Source: Hysterium pulicare CBS 123377 (taxonomy: Eukaryota > Ascomycota > Dothideomycetes > Hysteriales > Hysteriaceae). Taken from it: a DNA stretch of 64,000 nucleotides. The stretch lies in assembly GCA_000467715.1 (NCBI GenBank), contig AJFK01000016.1, positions 62,001 to 126,000 on the forward strand, read 5' to 3'. The notes beneath the pieces were generated by a model, which ran no database searches, was not told the DNA's origin, and saw only the letters and a program-made list of their open reading frames with translations. How positions within the stretch are numbered: the stretch's first letter is position 1; every line of letters starts with the position of its first letter. The position numbers were made by a program, and so were the translations under genes. Positions 57,747 through 64,000 of this stretch are shown one piece after another.

Positions 57747-58587
57747 AGTTTCCGTTGCAAGTTTGGAATTCCAATGACGGATAAGTACGGCTTTTCAGCT
57801 TAACAAGAAGATGTGTGCAGGGCTAAAGTAGCGCCGAGAGAGGCCTATTTCCCAAAACTCGGTTGTCACAATGGAGTCAAGAAAAATGTTAGGAAGGAAG
57901 GCGCGGAGGGCTTATCTGACCCTTCTATACTTGGGAAAAAGCTAAATGTCCTGGGGAGAAGGATCCAGGGTTGGACAGCGGATATGTTAAGCTTATACAT
58001 GGCACTGGCCCTGGGCCCTTGCCAAGTGCCGTTGTGCATCATGCCGGCTTTTCGGAACGACGTCAACCAGGAACGAGAAATGATGGATGTTGATCACTAA
58101 AGTAGTTCTGCGGGGTCAGTCGATAAGGCTATCAGCAGTTGGGTTGCGTCTTTTGATATTTCGACCTTACATGAGGCCTGTGAATTCTCAAAGGAATATA
58201 CAAAGAGGAAACAGCTTGAAGTCAAGCAAATGGAACTGTTTTGTTTTGCTCAGTAACACATAGAGCTATAGAGGTGTGCCGTGGCTATCTTTCATCGCCT
58301 GGAGAAATCTCATCGTACCTTCCCTTTTTAGGAAAGTCCATATGCACTAGCCGAATTCTATCTTCACTACATCATCGCACTGCATGCCTCTCTTACCTCA
58401 TCCTATTGCTTCATGACTGCAAGACTCGGAGCTGAGCCAGCCCAATGTCTTATATGGATGTACTCGGAGCCTCGTGGATAGTCGTGTTGCAGATACCAGA
58501 CTCAACGCTTTTCAACTTCTGGAGTGACGGGCACTTAGCAACCGCATATCGCTTATAAAGGTTATGGATCGAACTAAAATGACCCTT
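57747..58587. other. Intergenic region
   Basis: A 0.84-kb gap between two minus-strand genes. Frames are short and overlap on both strands. I see no RNA gene or repeat. Confidence 0.45.
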
Positions 58588-60111
58588 TCAAGAGTTTTCC
58601 TTAGAAGCTACATCCTCTTCTTTCTGGGACGCAGCCTTGTCCTGCCGTGTGGTGCTAGTAGGAACCCGACTCGAGAAGCCAGGATTGTGGTGGAGATCAG
58701 GCTTGCGAAACACAGCCTGCATCCAGCAGCGATACATCTTGAGTCTCCGCTGGCGATTGACGAGCATACGGCGGTCGACGCCGAAATGCACGATTTCGAA
58801 AGACGGCGTGGAGCTTTCTGAGACGTCTACGTTCTTTTTTGACGCCTCGGTGGTTGTGGACTGAGTCTCTTTTTGCTTTTGCTTCTCCGAGCCGATTGAG
58901 AGGTTCTTGACTTGACTTGTGATACCTTCAGCCTGCTTCTCGGCCGAATTCTCATCACTCGTCTCCTGTGACCGCTGTCTTTGGCCACTCCAGATCTCTT
59001 CCAGCTCCTGCTTCTCAAAGAAGTAAACCCTTGTCCCATCACCTCTAACATAGAAGTTTTCCTCCATCCATCTCCCTTTCTTAAACCTAACCTGTGCCAA
59101 ATCCCCTCTCCCATAATCTCTGAAGAGCACCTGACCGCCAGGTTTCAGCACCCTCCAAACATTCCTAACTGCCTGATCCCACTGTTTCGGTGACAAGGCC
59201 GAAAAAATGAAGATCATGAGCACGACATCCACGCTGCCCTCTTCAATGCCAGGAGGAAGTCCGCCGTTGTCGGAATCAGGCAAAGCAGCCACATCCCACA
59301 CATCAGCTCTCATGAATCTTTCATTGTACTCCTCATGCGCCCTCATGACCTCCACAGCCTTCTTACTGAAATCACAAGCATGAACCCTCAGGCCTTGATT
59401 CTTATTCATCTTTAGTATCGGAAATGCCGTGTTCCCCGCTCCAGCACCCACTTCCAACACTCTAACTACCTCTCCACCCCCATACCCCTCCTTTGTAATC
59501 TCAGTCAGTATTGGAAACTCCTGTGCTAACCATTTCCGATTCTTAAAGAAATTCTCCTTGTTGTTCTTATAGAATAAATCCCACCATTTCTCAGGCTTGT
59601 CATTAAATCTCTTTTTATCGAAATCGCCGACAGGTGCCTCGCGCTGCTTCTCGTATTGCGATTCGGAGAACTCGCGGTACGAAGAATCCACTTCAACGTG
59701 ATCCCAAGCATTGAATTCGAAAATGTCATCTCCTTCTTCTAAATAGCGGGAGCCGAATGCAAATGGGTCGGTACGTTTTTGGTTATTCGATGGGTCGTGA
59801 GAGCGGTTTGCAGGACGTCGGGCGGGTTCGTAGGCTGCGGGCACGCCGTAGGTGTCCGATTCCGCGGGAGGATTGGGCGAAGACGAATTGGAATTTAGGC
59901 GGGGAATAGGGTCTACGGTTACTGCGTAACGCATGTGTTCCATGCCTTTCGAAAGCTGCTGTCTAGATTGCTTCGGTGGAGGGGTTGGGAGCTCCATTTT
60001 TGGTCTGAAATGCGAGTTGAAGCTGGTGTAAATGGCTGTCTTAGGAGTTGGTGAATGGAGGAAATTGTTTATCGATAAGGGAATTTGTGCCTGATCTGGA
60101 CCCAAAAGCAT
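58588..60111 (-). CDS. TRM140: tRNA 3-methylcytidine methyltransferase (METTL2/ABP140 family)
   Basis: Methylates C32 of threonine and serine tRNAs, using S-adenosylmethionine. A single exon. The start at 60111 gives 507 residues; an alternative start is the ATG at 59997 (MELPTPPPKQ), 38 codons later, and the choice could change targeting. Family hallmarks are FEFNAWDHVEVD, KKRFNDKPEKWWDLFYKNNKENFFKNRKWLAQEFP, the SAM site VLEVGAGAGNTAFPIL, VHACDFSKKAVEVM, FSALSPKQWDQAVRNVWRVLKPGG, LFRDYGRGDLAQVRF and the split C-terminal part RRMLVNRQRRLKMYRCWMQAVFRKP. An unconserved Gln/Glu/Ser-rich insert of about 75 residues lies before that last part. The gene stands back to back with COQ10, 180 bp apart. 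Confidence 0.94.
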   Translation of the reverse strand: MLLGPDQAQIPLSINNFLHSPTPKTAIYTSFNSHFRPKMELPTPPPKQSRQQLSKGMEHMRYAVTVDPIPRLNSNSSSPNPPAESDTYGVPAAYEPARRPANRSHDPSNNQKRTDPFAFGSRYLEEGDDIFEFNAWDHVEVDSSYREFSESQYEKQREAPVGDFDKKRFNDKPEKWWDLFYKNNKENFFKNRKWLAQEFPILTEITKEGYGGGEVVRVLEVGAGAGNTAFPILKMNKNQGLRVHACDFSKKAVEVMRAHEEYNERFMRADVWDVAALPDSDNGGLPPGIEEGSVDVVLMIFIFSALSPKQWDQAVRNVWRVLKPGGQVLFRDYGRGDLAQVRFKKGRWMEENFYVRGDGTRVYFFEKQELEEIWSGQRQRSQETSDENSAEKQAEGITSQVKNLSIGSEKQKQKETQSTTTEASKKNVDVSESSTPSFEIVHFGVDRRMLVNRQRRLKMYRCWMQAVFRKPDLHHNPGFSSRVPTSTTRQDKAASQKEEDVASKENS

Positions 60112-60291
60112 GAGCCGCAAAGCTTAGCTGACGACATGACGATTATAAAGTTTCAGAACTCCCGGAGACACATGATTCTGAAGCACTACCTATCTAATCT
60201 GATAATCATGTTCCCAAGGTAACATACACCTTCTCCAACCATCCGCTCTCCCAATTAGCCAACTTATCCTCCCATCTCTCCCATCGCAGAA
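60112..60291. promoter_or_regulatory. Short divergent promoter TRM140 / COQ10
   Basis: The start codons are only 180 bp apart. Both genes must share this sequence for their promoters. Its plus-strand half is C/T-rich (60225-60285). Confidence 0.55.
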
Positions 60292-61047
60292 ATGAAAGCT
60301 CTCAGACCTCTCCTCCGTACATCTGCCCACCAACGAGCCGCTCTCATCCAACTAAATCCACCTCAACGCCGAGCCTTCCTCCCCAATCCCTTTAGCGGCA
60401 CACCCTTCGATCCTACAGCCAACAGCAAACCTCAAACCCTAACCGCATCTCGAACCCTCCCGTATCCCAGCCCCCAAATCTACAACATCATCGCCGACGT
60501 CTCGAGTTATAGTTCCTTCCTCCCATATTGCCAAGCCTCCAGCGTAACGAAATGGTCTTCACCAGATGCCAAAACGCAAACGCGGTGGCCCTCAGAAGCG
60601 AAATTGGTGGTCGGGTGGGGTAGTATAACAGAGGAGTTTACGAGTCGGATTTTCTGTGTGCCGGGGAGGGTTGTGGAGGCTATTGGGGGGAAGAGTGATA
60701 CGACGCTGGGGAAGGAGGAAGTGGCGCATCATAAAGATGAGAAGGATTTGGATGGGGGAAGAGGGCGGAATGATCACCAGGGCACATTGTTGACGCATCT
60801 GTTGACGAGGTGGACGGTTCGGCCATTGCCTTCTAAATCTCCGCAGCAACAGCATCAGACAGAAGTGAACCTCTCCATTGAATTCGCCTTTTCGAGTCCA
60901 ATATACTCGACATTGAGCGCGGGCGCGGCCCCCAAGGTGGCCGAGATGATGATCAAGGCGTTTGAAGGGCGCGTCCGGGAGATATTGGACAAGGCTCAGG
61001 ATAACCCGAGTTCGAATACTGCTTTGGGAGGTAGAATGGAAAGTTGA
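60292..61047 (+). CDS. COQ10: Mitochondrial coenzyme Q-binding protein COQ10
   Basis: A START-domain lipid carrier that binds coenzyme Q in the inner mitochondrial membrane and is needed for respiration. A single exon, 251 residues. The N-terminus MKALRPLLRTSAHQRAALIQLNPPQRRAFLP is an arginine-rich presequence without acidic residues. Family landmarks are SRTLPYPSPQIYNIIADVSSYSSFLPYCQ, AKLVVGWGSITEEFTSRI and EVNLSIEFAFSSPIYSTLSAGAAPKVAEMMIKAFEGR. The insert between the two halves (about residues 125-185, KSDTTLGKEEVAHHKDEKDLDGGRGRND) is charged and longer than in yeast, probably a surface loop. No key segment is missing. Confidence 0.94.
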   Translation: MKALRPLLRTSAHQRAALIQLNPPQRRAFLPNPFSGTPFDPTANSKPQTLTASRTLPYPSPQIYNIIADVSSYSSFLPYCQASSVTKWSSPDAKTQTRWPSEAKLVVGWGSITEEFTSRIFCVPGRVVEAIGGKSDTTLGKEEVAHHKDEKDLDGGRGRNDHQGTLLTHLLTRWTVRPLPSKSPQQQHQTEVNLSIEFAFSSPIYSTLSAGAAPKVAEMMIKAFEGRVREILDKAQDNPSSNTALGGRMES

Positions 61048-61801
61048 TGTAGAAATACCGCCTCTTCACATCTGAATCATCTAGGGTAGCTCAGATTCAG
61101 GGAGAGTATCATGCAGAGGGCCTACTTTGGCTTGGACTAGTATGGTCATAAGTCAATTGGTTGTAGGGGATAGGGCATGCAAATGTATCGGTGTGGGAAG
61201 AAGGTCGGACCCCATCCAATGGCAATCGTTCAGCTGCACGTGCATCTGGGGACATCTCTTCACCTAGGTTGACCTGATGTGGTCAATACCTTGATAGCAA
61301 GGGTATTACGAACAGTATGAAATGTTGTAACTTTTGTCATGTATTAGATCCTATTAAGATCCCATCTTTTTCAAATAGCAAACGCGCTAAACCGAGTATT
61401 TCCGAGTACGCCGAACCGGACCGACCCATTCGTGCAACTCTTGTGGGTCGCTAGCAGATTAATTTAGACCATCGAGTTTCCCATGTTTGTTGCACGATCC
61501 GCTATGATAAAGACCCCCATGAATGGCAGTAAAAAGGGGAAAACAAGTTCAGAAAGAGGCCAAACTAAATAACACAATTCCGCCAGTCTAGCAGAAGCAC
61601 AGATTGGGGGTATGAAATTGGCAAATGGGTTTTGATTTTTTGACAAGAAGGAATACCTACGTGCTGACTCGAACTCATGAAACATCTCTCGTCTCTGTTA
61701 GGATATGATACGAAAGAGTTTATTGAGGCCCATTCGATCCATGCCTAATGCTGGTAGTGCGGTAATGATTATCTTCCATCTCAAGCAAGAAGCATTCTAA
61801 G
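61048..61801. other. Intergenic, convergent 3' ends
   Basis: A 0.75-kb gap between COQ10 and PRP39, whose 3' ends face each other. I see no gene or repeat. Confidence 0.45.
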
Positions 61802-64000
61802 TTATTGAAACCGTATTGGAGTTGGCTGCTCCCAAAGTCAGTGTCTTTCCATTCAATTGATAGAAGTCAGGATCATCTTACCATGCTATTGGCTGGTTGC
61901 TCGCCCTGCTGCTGGTAGGATTTGCTGTAGACGTTCTCACTACGGCGATTGGCAGCCTCGTTGACCTCGGCACCGGGATGGCCATTGTCAAGTACTAGGC
62001 GACGCTGCGTACTGTTTTCTTTGCCATCCTCTGCAACCTTTGCTTTGAGTTGATTCTGAATAGAGAAGGGGCTATTTGAAGAAAGGGAAATCAATGTTAG
62101 CAAAGTCACTCCTCTGACGTGTGCTGGTAGCCTTGTGCTTGATAGTTTAAAAAGAAAGTATGAGGGTCCTTATGTATTGGTACACGTTAAACAGATAGTT
62201 TGATAGATGGCAATGGATACGGATTTATGAGATAGGCTACTGCGGAGGAGACGTTGAAGGGATTTGACAAATTTTGCACGAAAGTCGGTCTATATTCAAG
62301 CAGGAGTGGTCTTCATGGAAGCTAAGTGAGTAGGAAGAGTGTTCGATATTGTGAGGAAATGGAGCGAGTTTTGGAGTGGAACAGAGGAGAATGGACTCAC
62401 CCGTTGACTTCCTTATCTAGCTCCATATATTCTTTGGCAGCGTCCTTGTGCCCCCTCTCCAACAGATAGACCATGTAATAATGGGAAAGATCCTTCAGGG
62501 TCTGTGGCGGAAGATGAGCTTTCGAGCGAATGAGGTCATGAACATGCTTAACGCGTGCATAGGTCTCTTTCTCTGTTTCGACGCTTGACGGTTGATCAAG
62601 TTCGAATTGGAGGTAGTTGATCCAGAAAGCACGAACTTCGAGGTACCAGTGAAACTTGCTCTGGTAGAGCTGACGAGCTTCCTCTGCCGAACCCTTAACC
62701 CGCCAAAGAAGACGTGCCTCTTCGGCCACTAACGCGCCTTGAGTTGATGTGTCGCAATCCTTGGAATTGATGTGCGTTTCAAAAACCTGTATCGCAGCGT
62801 CGATGCCACCGTGGCGACGTTCAAGGTTCGCCCAGGATACGATAGTCTCTAAGTGGCCCGGGGCGTTGAAGAGGATGGCTTCGTGGATTGCCCGCGCAAC
62901 ATCGACCCTACCCGTCATCTCCTCGAAACGGGCCCAATGAAGACGGACCATTGGTCTTGCAATGGGGACATAGAGGCAACTAGCTCGCTGGTAGATAATT
63001 CGAACCTCCTCTTCTTTCCCGGATTGCGCCAACATCCATCGGGCATAACGCAACCAGAACTCGTCGTAGTAGGCGCAAGTCACTAAGCATCGCTCGTATA
63101 AGAAGGCAGCTCGCGTATAATCGCCTTCAGCTTCTTCGAAGTCAAGATACTTCCGCCAGTTGACGAGCTGCGACTCATCAAGCTCGGTGACATGGAAATA
63201 GGGACGTTTGATTTCTTGTTCGTAGGTCCAACGCTTTGTAGTCTCAACTTGTGTACGGTTGAAGATCTCCAGATGGAAGTTGTCGATGCGCGCCCGGAGG
63301 TCTCGTTCGATTTCGAGCTCATTCTTCATCTTCCCAGTATTCTCTAGGGTAAGCTCTGACTGGTACTGAGCGAGGACTTCCGCAGGAAGCAGTTCATTGA
63401 CAGGGCGGGATTGAGCGAGGTGGCGGAATCGCTCAAAGTATCTAGCATACTGGTGCATCGGTATGTGGACAATGCGTTCCAAAATGCCGCAAATTTTCTC
63501 TTGTGCTTCCACGCGCTCCTCAAATTCTATGTACTTATCCCAGAAAGGGTGAGATAAAAAATCCAGCCCAACAGATTGGGCACCGCGTTCAAAAAGCCTG
63601 TATGGACTGAGTCAGCTAATTACATTCGAAGGGAGGGGAGATTTGGAGGGAGGGAGAGCGGAGAGGGCTCGAACAATTCTGAGACATGACAAGTGTGCGC
63701 AAAGCCTGAGCTCATAGATTTCGTGAAAATATTCCCCAAGAATCATGTCATCGTGAACGGAAGGACGTCGTGCGTAGAATGCTTTGTCAGGATGTGGACG
63801 GATATAAATGAAGCATCTGAAGAGAGCATGTGAGATGGAACCCAATGGGCCTGACTGATTGTGATATCTCACCCATGTGTGACCCTCACTGTCACTTGAA
63901 CCATGTTTCGGTGCTGTCGTTGATGTCTGTACTAGACTTGTGTGTGGTTATGAGGGGAAGGAAATGTTGCCACAAATACTTACTCTCGGATCACTTCGGG
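61802..64000 (-). CDS. PRP39: U1 snRNP protein PRP39 (HAT repeats), 5' end outside window
   Basis: A U1 snRNP subunit that helps commit pre-mRNA to splicing. Exons: 64000-63984, 63597-62401, 62071-61882 and a short last exon 61825-61802 (acceptor could instead be three bases earlier), 475 residues in the window. The first visible residues PEVIRE join to LFERGAQSVGLDFLSHPFWDKYIEFEERVEAQEK, the typical HAT junction. HAT repeats continue (VNWRKYLDFEEAEGDYTRAAFLYERCLVTCAYYDEFWLRYARWML; IIYQRASCLYVPIARPMVRLHWARFEE). The C-terminal NGHPGAEVNEAANRRSENVYSKSYQQQGEQ is conserved as I recall it. Introns of 386 bp (63983-63598) and 329 bp (62400-62072) are six to seven times the usual size here. The 5' part of the gene is to the right of the window. 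Confidence 0.9.

Overview
The window is nuclear DNA of a filamentous ascomycete. Most genes are broken by short introns of about 47-70 bp with GTRNGT-type donors, CTRAY-type branch sites and YAG acceptors. The protein set (an F-BAR/DEP/RhoGAP, a BAR-PH-ArfGAP with a long fungal N-terminus, IRE1, serine/threonine-rich secreted proteins, a MARVEL-like protein) is typical of Pezizomycotina. Remembered resemblance of several proteins suggests Leotiomycetes (Helotiales), but that is an inference made without a search. I rebuilt exon chains by hand from reading frame, splice sites and family alignment from memory. Nearly all chains sum to a multiple of three.

Layout, left to right. Position 1-3469 is the 3' part of a synaptojanin-like inositol polyphosphate phosphatase (Sac1 plus 5-phosphatase). 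A 3.1-kb stretch without a recognisable gene follows. 6596-14396 holds an F-box-like protein with a cysteine cluster, the F1-ATPase assembly factor ATP11 (minus) and a BAR-PH-ArfGAP. 15113-24478 holds eIF3b (PRT1), a small secreted beta/gamma-crystallin-like protein, the geranylgeranyltransferase I beta subunit (CDC43, minus) and an RGD2-type RhoGAP. 25603-32157 holds proteasome subunit beta-4 (PRE1, minus), enolase and a secreted Ser/Thr/Pro-rich protein. 32158-41388 holds a long disordered protein, a MARVEL-like membrane protein and a kappa-class glutathione S-transferase/2-hydroxychromene-2-carboxylate isomerase gene (minus) with a one-base frame break.

41500-45500 is the most accessory-looking part: a Ser/Thr-rich secreted protein flanked on both sides by diverged copies of one AT-rich repeat. 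45541-53708 holds SAD1/USP39 (minus) and CCT2 sharing a short divergent promoter, then the unfolded-protein sensor IRE1. 54132-64000 holds a small membrane protein with a frame break (minus), a secreted gamma-glutamyltranspeptidase (minus), the tRNA m3C methyltransferase TRM140 (minus) back to back with COQ10, and the 3' part of the U1 snRNP protein PRP39 (minus).

Most of these genes are conserved housekeeping genes with no operon-like logic. Rho/Cdc42/Arf signalling and prenylation genes (ArfGAP, CDC43, RGD2) lie within 14 kb of each other, which may be chance. I did not find a clearly new multi-gene system. The best leads are the repeat-flanked secreted gene, the crystallin-like secreted protein, two genes whose first intron lies inside or directly after the start codon, a RhoGAP without its arginine finger, and a disordered protein with a duplicated SFxCLGI motif.
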